This document shows, in pieces, positions 1 through 11,649 of a stretch of 64,000 nt of DNA. This stretch comes from Scilla litardierei. Taxonomy: Eukaryota; Streptophyta; Magnoliopsida; Asparagales; Asparagaceae. A model generated the notes under the pieces. The model did not search any database, had not been told where the DNA came from, and saw only the letters and a program-made list of their open reading frames with translations. The stretch is taken from positions 14,189,860 through 14,253,859 of the forward strand of contig CM061130.1 in assembly GCA_030789695.1 (NCBI GenBank). Direction: 5' to 3'. The position numbers were made by a program, and so were the translations under genes. Each line of letters opens with the position of its first letter. The first letter of the stretch is position 1.

Positions 1-705
1 AGAGGCGAGACGGGAGGCCGACGGACCTAACCGACTCTCCCAGAGGTTGCGGCAGAGATTTGGGGGCCAGGGGTCCCTCCCAAGCCCCCGCGGGCCACCA
101 GGACCCTTGGTGGGGGGGGCCGATGTCACCCCCCCAGATTCACCCGTGGCCGGCAAACCCTCCCAGGGCCCGGCAGGCCCCACCGACCAGCGGCAGGGCC
201 GCTGGGACTTCTACAGCCTTCGACATGGCCTGTCGGCCCCTTCTCAAGGCCGCTGGGGCCCCATCGATCAGAGGATAACCCCCGTGGGGGTTTTAGTGCA
301 CGACATGATGATTTTCATCCCTTCGGTGACCTTCACCCTTATTCAGAGGACCCGGCCCGTGGTTTCGACGATGGATTTGACCCGAAAATTTTTTAGGAGT
401 ATGGTGACGAGGGAAGAGGATTTCGGGACCCTCCCGACCCTCGGTATGGTGATGACAGATGGCGACCTTCACCCCACACCCATGAGGGACGCCCTGGAGA
501 TTTTGGGGGAGTGTACAAAGACTACCAGGAGGAGCATGTGGGCCAGTTTGGAGGCGACGATGGGGGAGGATATGGGGGGTCGAGGAGGAGGCCCACGAGG
601 GGGTCACAGTTTCCATGATGGAGGCCAACATGGGGCTATGAGTGGCACCAAAAGAGATGGCAGCACTATCAGTAGCCCAGACATGGTGGAGGACGAGGAG
701 ACCAG
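1..705 (+). other. Left internal part of the gypsy element, GC-rich
   Basis: This stretch precedes the gag domain and belongs to the same element. It is rich in G and C with Pro/Gly-rich open frames on both strands that do not resemble a known domain. It probably covers the element's leader or a variable gag N-terminus. No LTR end or primer-binding site is visible, so the 5' end of the element is outside the window. Confidence 0.4.
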
Positions 706-1431
706 ATGGCATTTAATATGGATAGGCTGCGGAAGCTGAAGATGCATGTATTTGAGGGAGAGTATTCAGTGGCATGGATATACATGGCAGAGAGATTTTT
801 TAGGGTCTCTCGTATGACAGAAGAGCAGAAGCTGGAGGCGGCAGCTATATGTCTGGATGGAAAGGCCCTCGCTTGGTTCCAGTGGAAGAATATGAGGCGT
901 CCTTTTCGCTCTTGGGAGGAGATCAGGGATCAAATGGTGGAGAGATTCAGATATCTCTATCTGAGGAATATGAGGGAGCAGCTGTTGTCACTCAGGCAGG
1001 ATGGCACCGTGAGGGACTATCTGGAGAGGTTTGAGGCCCGGTCAGGGCAGGTGCACGGAGTATCGGATGAAATGATGGAGAGCACCTTTATGAAGGGGTT
1101 GAATACCACGATTCAAGCAGCAGTCCGCATGCAGAAGCCTCAGAGCCTGATGGAAGCTATGGAGTATGCTCAGATGACGGCGGACTGTCAGTTTGAGGAT
1201 ATGAAGGTGAGAGATGGTTGGAGTGGGTCAGCTTTCAGTAGCCAGACATCGACAGGAGTACAGCAGAGGGCCACTACGAGAACGGATTCAGTCACCAAGA
1301 AGAAGAGTGGGGAGAAGCACCGAGCCGAGGGAGAAGCGCCAGAAGGATCTGTGCTTCAGGTGCGACAAGCGATTCATGCCAGGCCACAGGTGCGCAGGGC
1401 GCAAGCTCCAGGTGCTGTTATTGGAGGATGA
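706..1431 (+). pseudogene. Gypsy gag polyprotein (retrotransposon gag domain)
   Basis: Gag is the capsid protein that packages the element RNA. Residues of about 5-165 show the gag signature: FEGEY near the start, the pattern AAAICLDGKALAWFQW, and the block SLRQDGTVRDYLERFEA. The reading frame leaves the family pattern after about residue 165 (near position 1210), and the zinc knuckle continues in another frame, so a frameshift lies around 1210-1330. The C-terminal tail of this frame is therefore an artefact. The start codon used is only the first ATG-type codon of the open frame. Confidence 0.8.
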
Positions 1432-1975
1432 GGGTGACGAGGCTGATGTGGAGGATGAGACCGCTGAGGAGACTGAGCACCATCAGCTAGATGTGGTGGA
1501 GCTTTCTCTTAACTCTATGGTAGAGTTCACACCGAACCACACCATGAAGTTGATGGGGCATATCGACGACCAGGAGGTGATGGTTCTTATTGACAGTGGG
1601 GCGACCCACAATTTCCTTTCCAAGAGAGTGGTTGCCCAACGGGAGCTTCAGCTGACAGACAGTGGTAGCTTCAGTGTTAAGATGGGGACGGAGAAGGAGA
1701 GTAGACAGGAGGGTGCAGATGGTAGATGACTTCCTGCCTCTTGACTTGGGGAGTACATATGGCATCCTAGGTATGACTTGGTTACAGACGCTGGGAGAGA
1801 TGCCGATGAACTGAAAGCTGCTCAGGATGTAATTCCAGGAGGATGGGAGAGCATTGTCCTACATGGGGACCCCAGCCTATGCAGAACATTAGTCTCGCTG
1901 AAGACCATAGTGAGGACCAGTGCGGAGTGGATACTTGGTAGAGTTATATGTTCTGACAAGAGAGGGTGGCGCTGA
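1214..1975 (+). pseudogene. Gypsy zinc knuckle and aspartic protease remnant
   Basis: The frame holds the Reina-type knuckle CFRCDKRFMPGHRC and then an acidic linker. The protease active-site motif VLIDSGATHNFLS follows near position 1590; the Asp of DSGA is present. The frame stops at 1729. A neighbouring frame continues with YGILGMTWLQTLGEMP, the usual end of the protease, and then meets several stops before the RT. The protease is therefore broken by at least one frameshift downstream of an intact-looking active site. Confidence 0.8.
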
Positions 1976-2018
1976 GGCTAGTGCGGAGCAGTCCATTCCA
2001 GCAGAAGTGAGGCAGTAG

Positions 2019-3555
2019 TTGGAGCAGTTCGAGGTCTTCCAAGAGCCACGGGGCCTTCCACCGCCAAGAGATCACGAGCACGCCATAGTGCTGCGAGAGG
2101 AGGTGGCCCCCATCAATGTGAGACACTACCGTTACCCTCAGGTACAGAACGACGAGATTGAGAGGATGGTGGCGGAGATAGTGCATGCTGGTGTTATCCA
2201 GCCCAGTGTGAGCCCTTTTTCCAATCATGTGCTGCTGGTGAAAAGAAGGATGGGAGCTGGCGCTTCTGCGTGGAATACATGGCGTTAGATAGCAGACAGT
2301 GCCAGATAAGTTCACCGTACCGGTGATTGACGAGCTCTTGGACGAGTTACACGGGGCAGCCATATTCACGAAGATAGATCTCAAATCCTGCTGCCACCAG
2401 ATCAGGATGCGCAGGGAGGATGTGCCCAAGACTGCTTTCAAGACCCATAAGGACCACTATGAGTTTTTGGTCATGCGTTTTTGCTTGACCAATGCACCTG
2501 CTACCTTCCATGCTCTTATGAACAAGGTATTCCGCCCTGACCTTCGATGATTTGTATTAGTATTTTTTGATGATATCTTAGTGTACAGTCGCACCTTGGA
2601 GGAGCACTTGGACCACCTGCAGGTCGTGTTTCAGGAGTTGCAGTACCATCAGTTGTTTGCAAACAGAAAAAAGTGCTTATTTGGGCAGCCACATGTGGAG
2701 TACTTGGGGCATGTGGTGTCCTCAGAGGGGATAGCAACTGATAGAGCAAAGTTTGCAGTGATGTTGGACTGGCCATGCCCCACCACTCTCAGGGGGCTGA
2801 GGGCATTTCTGGATATGATGGGCTACTATCGGAGATTTGTGCAAGGTTATAGTACGATCGCTTGGCCACTCACGGAGCTACTCAAGGACCAGTTCGTTTG
2901 GGATGAGGAGGCGACGATTGCTTTTGAGGCCTTGAAGAAGGCCATGACTATCATGCCAGTCCTGGTGTTACCAAATTTTTCCAGAACATTCATTGTGGAG
3001 GCGGACGCTTCAGGACACAGATTAGGGACAATTTTGATGCAGGATCAGCGGCCCATGGTATATTACACTCAGGTGTTGACAGCTAGAGCCAGGCTGTGGT
3101 CTGTCTACGAGCGAGAGCTGGTGGCCATTGTCATATCCATCCAGTAGTGGTCATACTTGTTGGGAAGGAGTTTTCAGGTACACACGGATCAGAGGAGTCT
3201 CAAATACCTTTTAGAGCAGCGCATGATGGCAAAAGAGCATCAGAAGTGCCTGCGGAAGCTTATGAAATACATGTTTAAGATTGAGAATCGTCCGGGGTTG
3301 GAAAATAAGGCAGCTGACGCACTGTCACGACGGGACGAGGATTTACAGTTGGCTGCCTTGTCAGTATCGGTGCTACAGGATTGGGAGATGCTGAAGCAGG
3401 AGGTTGAGCAGGACCAAGAGTTAGCCAACATACGGTCAGCGTTTTTACAGGGGTCTTCAGAGCATCCAGGCTATGCTATACATGACGGGCGACTATTATA
3501 TTGGGGCCGCTTGGTACTACCGAGGACCTCTATACACATCCTAGCCATACTCTAG
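2019..3555 (+). pseudogene. Gypsy reverse transcriptase and RNase H
   Basis: The RT domain is spread over 2019-2288, 2299-2550 and 2581-3147. The catalytic FFDDILVYS motif is present at about 2565-2590, immediately after an in-frame stop at the codon following RPDLR. RNase H begins with VEADASGHRLG (about 2998) and continues through the frame at 3157-3555, which carries TDQRSLKYLLEQ and ends with ENKAADALSRR. The conserved block that should read roughly as CVDYRALN is destroyed near 2270-2300. Stops at about 2290, 2550 and 3147 separate the pieces, so the enzyme cannot be made as one protein. Confidence 0.9.
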
Positions 3556-4790
3556 GAGTTTCATAGCAGTGCAGTGGAAGAAAATTCTGGGGTCCTCAAG
3601 ACCTATCAGAGACTGACGAGGGAGGTCTACTGGAAGGGGATGAAGAAGGATGTCTCGAGGATGCTTGCAAAGGGTGACGTTTGCCAGCGTCACAAGTATC
3701 AGAAGATGGCTCCGGGAGGTTTGCTTCAGCCATTATTCTTGCCAGCGCGGGTCTGGAAGGATCTCTCCATAGATTTCATTGATGGGCTGCCTAAGTCAGG
3801 AGGGTACACAGTCATATTTGTTGGGGTAGACTGCCTCAGCAAGTATGCACACTTTATACCACTTAGGCATCCATACAGCGTCGTGTCGGTGGCGAAGGTA
3901 TTTCTGAGGAAGGTTGTTCGCTTGCATGGGCCGCCAAAGTCCATTAAATCTGACAGAGATACGGTTTTCTTGAGCAGATTCTGGCAGGAGGATTCCGGGC
4001 TGCAAGGTACAATGTTGCGACAGAGCACAGCCTACCATCCACAGACGGACGGCCAGACTGAAGTCGTCAACAGTAGTATTGAGACGTACCTGAAATGCTT
4101 TATTTCAGAAAGCCCCAAGGAGTGGGAGTATTGGTACAATACGTCATATCACACCGCAGCCTAGATGACACCCTTCAAGATTTTATATGGCCGTGATCCT
4201 CCACATTTTTACATTATGGGCAGGAGACGACACCAGTATCAGATGTGGAGCAGTACCTGGCTGAGAGAGATCGGATTTTGGAGGAGCTAAAGCTCCATTT
4301 GGATAGAGCTCAGTAGATCATGAAGACGAGGGCTGACCTTCATCGAATAGACGTGCAGTTTGCGGTTGGTGACATGGTGTACTTAAAGTTGAGACCTTAC
4401 AAACAGAGATCCTTGGTCCGCAGGCGGAAAGAGAAGATGGCTGCTAGATATTTTGGTCCTTATGAGGTAGAGGCCAGGGTAAGACCAGTTGGTTATAGGT
4501 TGAGGTTGCCCCAGGATCGGTTATTCATCTTGTATTCCATGTGTCCTAGCTTTGCCAGGCGATTGCATGAGAGCATGTGGGAGTCACTGGACGTCATGAC
4601 GCAACAATTTCCTGACTTCCACCTTCAGGACAATGTGGCTCTTTTCGGGGGAGTAGTGATGGGCTCCTCATGTACAAGCGGCACACCAAGGGAGGAGGCC
4701 AGCCCATGCCAAAGACTTAAAGTGGCGTTTTCGCAATTCTCTACCTTCTATTTCTATTTATTAATATTAATAATAGCAAACTTGTAATTA
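3556..4790 (+). pseudogene. Gypsy integrase remnant
   Basis: The integrase core retains the D,D,E residues: DFIDGLP (about 3773), SDRDTVF (about 3950) and QTDGQTEVVN (about 4048). The N-terminal HHCC zinc site is degraded: one His is lost in the HSSAVEENSG segment and the first Cys of the usual CDVCQR is a Gly here. A stop follows at 4164, after which the frame shifts. The C-terminal part, 4320-4540, carries FAVGDMVYLKLRPYKQ and ARYFGPYEVEARV, the normal end of the gypsy integrase. The tail at 4540-4787 has no recognisable chromodomain. Confidence 0.88.
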
Positions 4791-4880
4791 GAGGGAAGGG
4801 GGATGTTTAATAGGCTAGGGTTAGCCGCCGGTTTTGTTTATGCTTGATTTGATTATTGTTTATGCTTGATTTGATTATTG
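4790..4880 (+). promoter_or_regulatory. Polypurine tract and start of truncated 3' LTR
   Basis: The run agagggaaggggga at 4790-4803 is a typical plus-strand primer, followed directly by tgtttaataggct, a TG-starting LTR. Only about 75 bp of LTR-like sequence remains before the fold-back element at 4881. It contains a 22-bp unit repeated twice in tandem (4836-4857 and 4858-4879). Confidence 0.6.
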
Positions 4881-5012
4881 GTCAAATTACACATTTGTTT
4901 AAAAATATTACATTTATTTACAGGTTTGCCATTCTCATTTAAGCACTTTAATGGAAAGAAATAGCAAACTTGTAAATAATTGTAATATGCTTAACCAAAT
5001 GTGTAATTTGAC
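4881..5012. repeat. Fold-back (MITE-like) palindrome, about 57-bp arms
   Basis: The left arm begins gtcaaattacacatttg and includes tttacaggtttgccatt; the right arm is the reverse complement with few mismatches and ends caaatgtgtaatttgac. The loop is about 15 nt. The same arm sequence occurs in the array at 52241-52790, so this is a family and not a chance palindrome. No coding capacity and no clear target duplication. Confidence 0.8.
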
Positions 5013-5252
5013 TAACATCACTGTACTCCATGGGCCGGCTTATCTTTTTGCTATTCACCTCCGTATTTTTTGTAGTTCAATTTATTAACAGGATTGTCAT
5101 TATTATTTAGCAAGGAAACGGTAAACTTGTAAAATTGTGTGATATATCTAGCAAAATGTGTAAAGTGAATAGGAAAACTCTTCTAAATTTATTTTTAATT
5201 TTTGATAGTATTATACAAATTTATAATTAAATATTAATACTAAAAATTTGAT
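5013..5252. other. AT-rich spacer with a degenerate half of the fold-back family
   Basis: No gene is visible. At about 5110-5170 the string ggtaaacttgtaaaattgtg and then gcaaaatgtgtaaagtga resemble one arm of the neighbouring fold-back element without its partner. Confidence 0.5.
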
Positions 5253-5852
5253 AAGTATTTGATAGTATCTGTTTAATACTCTAGCTTTTCAAGTATTTGA
5301 TAGGGTTTTAAATATTTGAAACTATCAATACGGACGAAACGAAACTTACTTTCTGTACCATCGGAACGGACGATACCAATACCGAAACCTAAATTTTCGA
5401 GAGACCGATACCGAGACTGAAACCACGACCTAAAATCTTGTACACATGCATAAAGTATTTGATAGTATCTGTTTAATACTCTAGCTTTTCAAGTATTTGA
5501 TAGGGTTTTAAATATTTTAAACTATCAATACGGACGAAACGAAACTCACTTTCGGTACCATCGGAACGGACGATACCAATACCGAAACCTAAATTTTCGA
5601 GAGACCGATACCGAGACTGAAACCACGACCTAAAATCGTGTACACATGCATAAAGTATTTGATAGTATCTGTTTAATACTCTAGCTTTTCAAGTATTTGA
5701 TAGGGTTTTAAATATTTTAAACTATCAATACGGACGAAACGAAACTCACTTTCGGTACCATCGGAACGGACGATACCAATACCGAAACCTAAATTTTCGA
5801 GAGACCGATACCGAGACTGAAACCACGACCTAAAATCGTGTACACATGCATA
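5253..5852. repeat. Tandem repeat, three 200-bp units
   Basis: The unit starts aagtatttgatagtatctg at 5253, 5453 and 5653, a constant period of 200 bp. Units 2 and 3 look identical by eye, whereas unit 1 differs from them at several sites, which suggests that the 2/3 duplication is the younger event. The unit contains short motifs such as gataccaataccgaaacc. Open frames on the minus strand here are side effects of the repeat. Confidence 0.95.
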
Positions 5853-7496
5853 AAGTGCAACAAATTGACCTATTTTACGACAATTCATAAGCATTGATTT
5901 TTTTTGATTCTGTCACTTTTTCCATGATAAAGATAACTGGAAATCATTTGTATCTTCATTTAGAGGTTAGATTAAACATGTAAATCACATCCAACTGAAC
6001 ATGCATTGTACTTGGGTTGCCAAAGTCTAAATTTCGAATGAAATGATTTGTATCTCAAATTCTATATGTTAGTATATGCGTGCATGTGACCCTAGAATAC
6101 TAAACTAATCCATAAAACAATTTGCTTTTGTCAAAAAGGGGCACATGGTCATTTTATATATAATGTAATTTATAAGTGCTAGCAACGAATAGACATGCAT
6201 GTTTCTTCAGCCCACATCAGAACTTTGACTTTTCTGTGAGGCGAAGTACCTTAATTAACACTATGTTAACACATATCATCACTTTATCTAATTATAATAT
6301 ATATGTTTGGTCAAGCCTTTCAGCCATGCAACCCAAAAGACTCAAGTAAAATTGTCCTATGAATTAACCAAAAACTTCCGCCCTTTGTCAGGGAACAAGG
6401 CCTTTTGGTGGGCCTAATGGAATTAATAACAGAATAGAATCAACTATAATATCAAGCTCCCTCCCTCCTTCCACCCCATTCTCTCTTTGTGGTATTAAAC
6501 GCATTCTCTATGTTCATAAATTATGTAACGCACTGTAAAAACGATCTAAGGCCGCAGATTAAAATTTGTAGTCACATTACCCTGTGAAAAGGCACCTCCA
6601 TCTGGTGGATTTAGTTATATTCTAACATTGACAATTTCTTTATTTCCATTAACTTTGGCCACCAATAATTTATACTGTGTTAGCAGCATAAATACTTTTT
6701 TAACTTATCAATGGTGTGTTTAGCAACATGGTTATGCTTGCATATAAGCTCCATTTTTTTTAAAAGTACTTCATGTAAATAGTCTTCTACATAGACTAGA
6801 GGTTTGATAGTTTTAGAACATAAAGTGCTTGTCAATAAAAAAAATAATCATTGGAATAGAGATAGAAAGAATTTAGATGAAATGGAATAGCATCAGAGGA
6901 AGTTTTGATAAGATGCATGCAAAATTGTTAATGAAAATAAAGAGGAAACCAAAAAAGTTTCCAAGGGAAACAAGGATCAAGTGTGAGGTCATGTAGAGAA
7001 AGAAACAGAAGAGAAAAGAAGAGCATCTTGGCTTTTGCAGTTGCAAAGATAGAACATTACACGTCTGGCAAAAGCAACTTTCTGATTATACTTATCACGA
7101 AAGTTCTTTCAAACTGATCACCAAACATTCATCTTTCAGAAAGAGCATTTACTTGTGGTAAAAAGGCATAAAACAATTTATTATAAGCAATACAAAAGGC
7201 ACCCTAACTCATAGGCAATACCAAACAATCCTAAATCACGGAGAACACAAAGGATTTGTTTATCAACACTGTTCCGAACTCCAATAATATTATTAAAACC
7301 TAGAGCAATTAGTAAATGTTTCTTTATTAATATAATAGTCATAACCCGTACCCTCAGGCACGGTTCATTTAAAATCTTTGTTTCCCCAAAAAATTATTCA
7401 CCCCCCCCTCAAAAATTTAACAGAACAAAAATTTAGCGGACGCCTTCGGTGCGGGCGTCGGAGCGCATAATTAATTAATTCCATGTAATTAACTCA
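5853..7496. other. Anonymous non-coding DNA
   Basis: AT-rich sequence without a supportable gene, exon or transposon domain on either strand. It may be intron or 3' flank of the coilin gene, but no exon with matching splice sites was recognised here. Confidence 0.4.
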
Positions 7497-7691
7497 TTCC
7501 ACATAATTAACTCTTTCTCATAAGTAATTCTACATTACCAAACACTCATCTCAACCCTTCTTTTACCAAGATTAAATCCTAGCCATTCTTCTTCATTCCA
7601 CATAATTAATTCGTTCCCATAAGTAATTCCACATTTCCAAACACGCATCTCAACTCTTCTTTTACCAAGATTAAATCCTAGCCATTCTTCT
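7497..7691. repeat. 99-bp tandem duplication
   Basis: The segment beginning ttccacataattaa at 7497 recurs at 7596 and ends ccattcttct in both copies, with about ten differences. A partial third copy may precede it near 7480. The short minus-strand open frame in it merely repeats the same peptide and is not a gene. Confidence 0.85.
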
Positions 7692-8344
7692 GTCAACCTC
7701 TTTATACATAAGCATGACATCAGCTTGTCCTAGTCAGCAAGACAATTCAAAAAAGTCCTCAAATGTAATATAGATTATTGATTTATCTTAAAAGTATGCA
7801 TCTACTAAAAGAAACAAAAACATACATCAAATGAAAGGATAAAAGGAATTTAAGATCATTAAATCACTCCCAATTGATGACAAGAAACAAGACAAAGGAA
7901 TAAAAGCTATTTGGCCTTCACGATGACTGTAAGTGAGTTTCGATTTTCAGCTATGATGAAACAAGATGAACAATAGAAAAAAATCTCAGGTCAAAATGAA
8001 ATATTAATTATAAAATACAAATATGTCTTATTCATACATTCCAACAAAACTATAATTTTAATTGACAATTCAGCCTATAAATATTCTAAGACCCTGGGAC
8101 CTTTAAAAAGGTGCACTGGTTTAGAACAAATAACAGTAATATCTCCACCTTCCACCGTTTACTCAATGTTCTCAAAAACATGAAATAGATGCATAAATCG
8201 AAATAAAATGAAAAGTAGCTCAACCAGATGGAATAGAACAATATTAAGCTTGTTATTAGGTTCCATTGTGGTGGGGGAGTACGAGCTCAAGATATAGTCA
8301 TCGTAGAATACAGTGAATCCATCAAGTGTGAGTGCACTGAAGTT

Positions 8345-8780
8345 CTGTTAAGTTTGTAACAGAGAGTGTGGCATCCCACGGGAAAGATTTAGTTTAATAA
8401 TGATACAATGACAGGGCTAATAGATTTCATTTTAAGGGTTCGAGTATGGGATTCAGATCTAACTCCCTTCAAACTGTAGATGGACAGAAGTAAAAAAGGA
8501 AAATAGAAGGGAAAAGTCAGGAAAATCGCCAGGTTTAACAAGATTAGAGATGATTTTTGTAAAGTGGTGCATTAAAATGATCAATCTTGTTTCACACTTT
8601 GAATCTGTTAAGCTTGTAACAGAGAATGTGGCATGCCACTGGAAGCTTTAGTTTGATCATGAGAGTGATGAGACAATGAGAAGGCTAGTAGATTTCGTTC
8701 GCCAGGTTTTACAATATTAGAGTTGATTTTTGTAAAGTGATGCATTAAATTGATAGATCTTATTTCAAGTTTGAATTGAA
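8345..8780. repeat. Diverged direct repeat of about 175-260 bp
   Basis: Sequence from ctgttaag at about 8345 (gtaacagagagtgtggcat ... gatttttgtaaagtg) recurs from about 8604 with substitutions and an internal deletion of roughly 80 bp in the second copy. Both copies end in a tttgaat motif. No coding potential; origin unknown. Confidence 0.7.
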
Positions 8781-10018
8781 ACTTCAAAATGAGCAATTTC
8801 CCCTTAATTAAAAAACGAAACTATTGATGGGATCTATGAGAGAGTAAAATGATCAAGAAACCTGTATCGATAACAAGCACTCGTATTGCAAATTAAACGA
8901 CCCACATTGAATTCAGGTTGATCAAAACGAATGAGCAAGATTCTAAATCACAATAAATTTCTTTGCATATCAAGCAAGAGCTTTTTAATTTTTATATGCG
9001 TGTACTATGAAATTGCAGCGAGAATTTGATTTGCTACAACATAAAGATTGTCCCAGACAAAAGATACGGCTATCCTCTTATAAAAGTATAAAACAGATCC
9101 TTACAATGCATGTCAAGTTCGGAAAATTAATCATCAAACTCAAAGAATAGTCAACTCAAGAATTTGTTTATATTTAGTTAGTGGTGGACTGTCATCACAA
9201 TGTTGCATGGACACAACACCCCGCATACAAACACGCCAGCCAGCACATGGCAATACTGAAAAATACATAAGACGCATGTCCGATGCATTCCTAACACGAC
9301 CCAGCTTCAATGCATGTGCTACATACATCATTGCATTGAAAGAGTTCAACACCTCGATGACTGTAGCGGTCTCTTTCAGGTTTCAAAAATACCAGCCTTT
9401 TTAATTTGAAACATCAGATTTTCGTATTGAAAAGGCTTTATTTGTTTCAAAAATATAATTAGATTTTCAAAAGCTAATGTAAAATGAGTAGCAAATTTTT
9501 TGCTTTTTGCTTTTTTCATAATTAATGATGTTTATATTCGATTATGATAAAATCATATCTATATAAAACGTGAAGCAGTATAAACTTGTACAAAGACATT
9601 GGTATTAAGTTACTTCACTATACAGGTTTTACTTCACGAACTCTATACTATATATCTAAATAACAAACAATTACCTTTGGGTCCAAAATTTATCTTGGAC
9701 CATACAACCCAAAATTTTATTAGTAACCAAATTTTTTAAACATATGTACATAATAATAGTGTTTACAGAATGTTTAGTGTACTGTAATTTCATTAGAGGA
9801 TTTTATGCTATTGTTTGTGTTATTAAAAGGTTACAATTATTTTTAAAACAATTGTGACTGTTAAGTAGTTATTTCTTTCTACTTTGAAACATGTAAGTGC
9901 CTGAAGATATTTTAAGACAATGAAAATTTACATTCTGGATTAAAATAAAGTTATTAAAAGCTTCATGTTTCCAACGTACAAAGTAATCACTGTTTAACTT
10001 GGAAGCAATTAATAAGAA
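8781..10018. other. Anonymous AT-rich DNA
   Basis: No gene, repeat or transposon domain that I can support. The short overlapping open frames near 9140-9400 have no recognisable motif and no splice context. Confidence 0.35.
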
Positions 10019-10173
10019 GAGAATAATGGGTATTATATGACATGGGAGGCATCTTCTCATATACCAAGACACAAAACGTGGGGTGGTACACGCCCATGTA
10101 TTGTACCACCCAACTTTTTGTATCTTGGTATATGAGGAGATGCCTCCATTGTCATATGATACCCATTATTCTC
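10019..10173. repeat. Hairpin with 71-bp near-perfect arms and 13-nt loop
   Basis: The left arm 10019-10089 (gagaataatgggtat ... gtac) and right arm 10103-10173 are reverse complements with about seven mismatches in 71, several of which would be G-U pairs in RNA. The loop is 10090-10102. It could be a small MITE, or the stem of an evolving small-RNA precursor, as plant miRNA genes often start from inverted duplications. No mature sequence of a known miRNA family is recognised. Its repeat sequence makes two short open frames on opposite strands look alike. Confidence 0.9.
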
Positions 10174-11015
10174 TCATAAGAAATGGATTTGGATCTCTGG
10201 ACGTGGAACCCAATCAATCAGCACAAGAGAATTTATGTTGGCAATTTGGCAATCTCAACACCAATCCCCAGGCTAAGCCAACAGCGTGCGTGTTGAATTT
10301 GTGCATTTCATTTCTCTTGTGTACTATCAGTAAGGAAACAGCAGCTGCAAATGAAGGTGATGAGAGCATTGAAATAACGTGATGCCCATGGTAAAACACT
10401 TTTTTTTGCACAGAGATCATAAGCAGGATTTGGATCGGTATTTTACTTTTTAAACACTTTTTGGTATACTCTGTTTCAGATGTCTCCGCACCCAATTGTA
10501 AATGTACAAGTTTAAGTCAACTTGATCTAAAGCCTCACGTAGAATCGGTGGAATACATGTACTGTGTGCAGGCCAGGACGGCTGATTTTGTAGACACTAA
10601 AAACTGATTCACTGTAGAAGCAAGAAATAAGAGTGAGGAAATAGAAACCACAATTAGCACAAATTAACAAAGTCGAATAGACACAAGTGCATGTGACCCC
10701 ATGAAAAGGAAGATTGATTTTTCTCATCAAAGAAATTAAATTTAGCCACCAATTTTATAAGATGTTTCCTCAGAAGATGAATACCAAATAATTGCAAGGG
10801 ACAACAACGCATAAGAATTTATAGGAAGAAAACACAAAATGGATCATGTTAGCCTGACAACAATATCAAGTAAATCAATAAAATCAATCTCAAGAAACAA
10901 GTACAGTGTAACAATTTAGATTGATCTCTGCCTACAGCATATCACATCAAAAAGGGGCCAAAAAAGAAGAAGAAAATTAAATGCATGACATCAATACAAG
11001 GATTGTAAAACAAAC
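10174..11015. other. Anonymous DNA downstream of coilin exon E
   Basis: In transcript orientation this follows exon E and should be intron. I did not find the expected next coilin exon (the part normally starting around a Trp-Asn-Gly and Lys-rich block) here or further left, so that exon is either too diverged for me to see or outside the window. Confidence 0.4.
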
Positions 11016-11053
11016 CGTTGCCTCCTGTGATTGCAATTGGGTCCGCTCATCAT
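11016..11053 (-). CDS. COILIN: Coilin-like exon E (Tudor-like domain linker)
   Basis: A 38-bp exon follows tttttgacag and is followed by gtttgt. It completes the split Asp codon of exon D and reads D-DERTQLQSQEAT, ending on a whole codon. In plant coilins a short acidic, Gln-containing linker follows RPGHIRFEPL, which fits. The donor is weak, so the 3' limit is the least certain of the five exons. No stop codon occurs within it. Confidence 0.5.
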
Positions 11054-11447
11054 CTGTCAAAAATTTAATGTGACATCAACATTACACCATGAAAAAACAT
11101 TGAAGTATGAAACTCAGCATGTTAAGAAAGCTTTTAATATGTATCAAGTTTAAGAACATGGAAGCCTTAAGAAACAGAACAGATTCAACCGCCTGATGAG
11201 TGGGCTAGAATTTTGCGCATAGTGGCACACTCACGCATGTGCGCGCGTACACACATGCATGCAAGAACATGCTGCACTCACACGAAGTAAGGGGAAAAGG
11301 GACCTTTTAATGCACCAAAACAATTTTATGCCTTGACTATAAAACATGCCTACTGCAAGTTAAGCATTTAATCAACATCAAGAAACTAAAAATGAGACTT
11401 AAATGGGAGCAGAATTCCAGGAGAAGGTTACGGCATCTAAGGTTTAC

Positions 11448-11649
11448 CTAAAGGACGAAAACGAATATGGCCAGGCCGAATTATAACAGGAACAATTTCT
11501 TCCACTTGTTCACTACCCTTCTCCGCCTCTTGCTGCTGTTGTGATTCACTAGGAACATCAACTGCTTGATTCTGGCTATTCTTCCCCGTCTCTTGATGTT
11601 CTGGTGATTGGCTAAAAACGGCATTTGGTTGAATCTGACTCTGAGTATT
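11448..11649 (-). CDS. COILIN: Coilin-like exon D (IRPGHIRF motif)
   Basis: This 202-bp exon is bounded by aaatttacag and gtaaac. It encodes 67 residues plus one base with no stop. The first 50 residues are polar, with a Gln-rich block (SESQQQQEAEKGSEQ); the end reads VEEIVPVIIRPGHIRFRPL. The RPGHIRF string marks the start of the coilin C-terminal Tudor-like domain. The upstream acidic, low-complexity part would be disordered. The exon lies 146 bp downstream of exon C, a normal plant intron size, unlike the two upstream introns. Confidence 0.7.

Larger units (their letters stand above)
1..4880 (+). mobile_element. Decayed Ty3/gypsy retrotransposon, Reina-like chromovirus
   Basis: Gag, zinc knuckle/protease, reverse transcriptase, RNase H and integrase follow in the normal gypsy order on the plus strand. 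The 5' LTR lies left of the window. A polypurine tract at 4790-4803 is followed by TGTTTAATAGG, a plausible start of a 3' LTR that is cut short near 4880. The gag (KLKMHVFEGEY, EKALAWFQW-like) and RT ([12 protein letters not shown]) wording is typical of the Reina group; this lineage call is inference. Several in-frame stops and frameshifts show it is dead. No chromodomain is recognisable after the integrase. Confidence 0.85.

Noticed and set aside
47..739. 230-residue plus-strand open frame before gag
   Set aside because: Low-complexity Gly/Pro/Asp-rich text without a known motif; it overlaps the gag start in another frame and lies inside the gypsy element.
7535..7720. Minus-strand peptide with an internal repeat (EEWLGFNLGKRRVEM)
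   Set aside because: The repeat is the direct effect of the 99-bp tandem duplication; no splice context or further exons.
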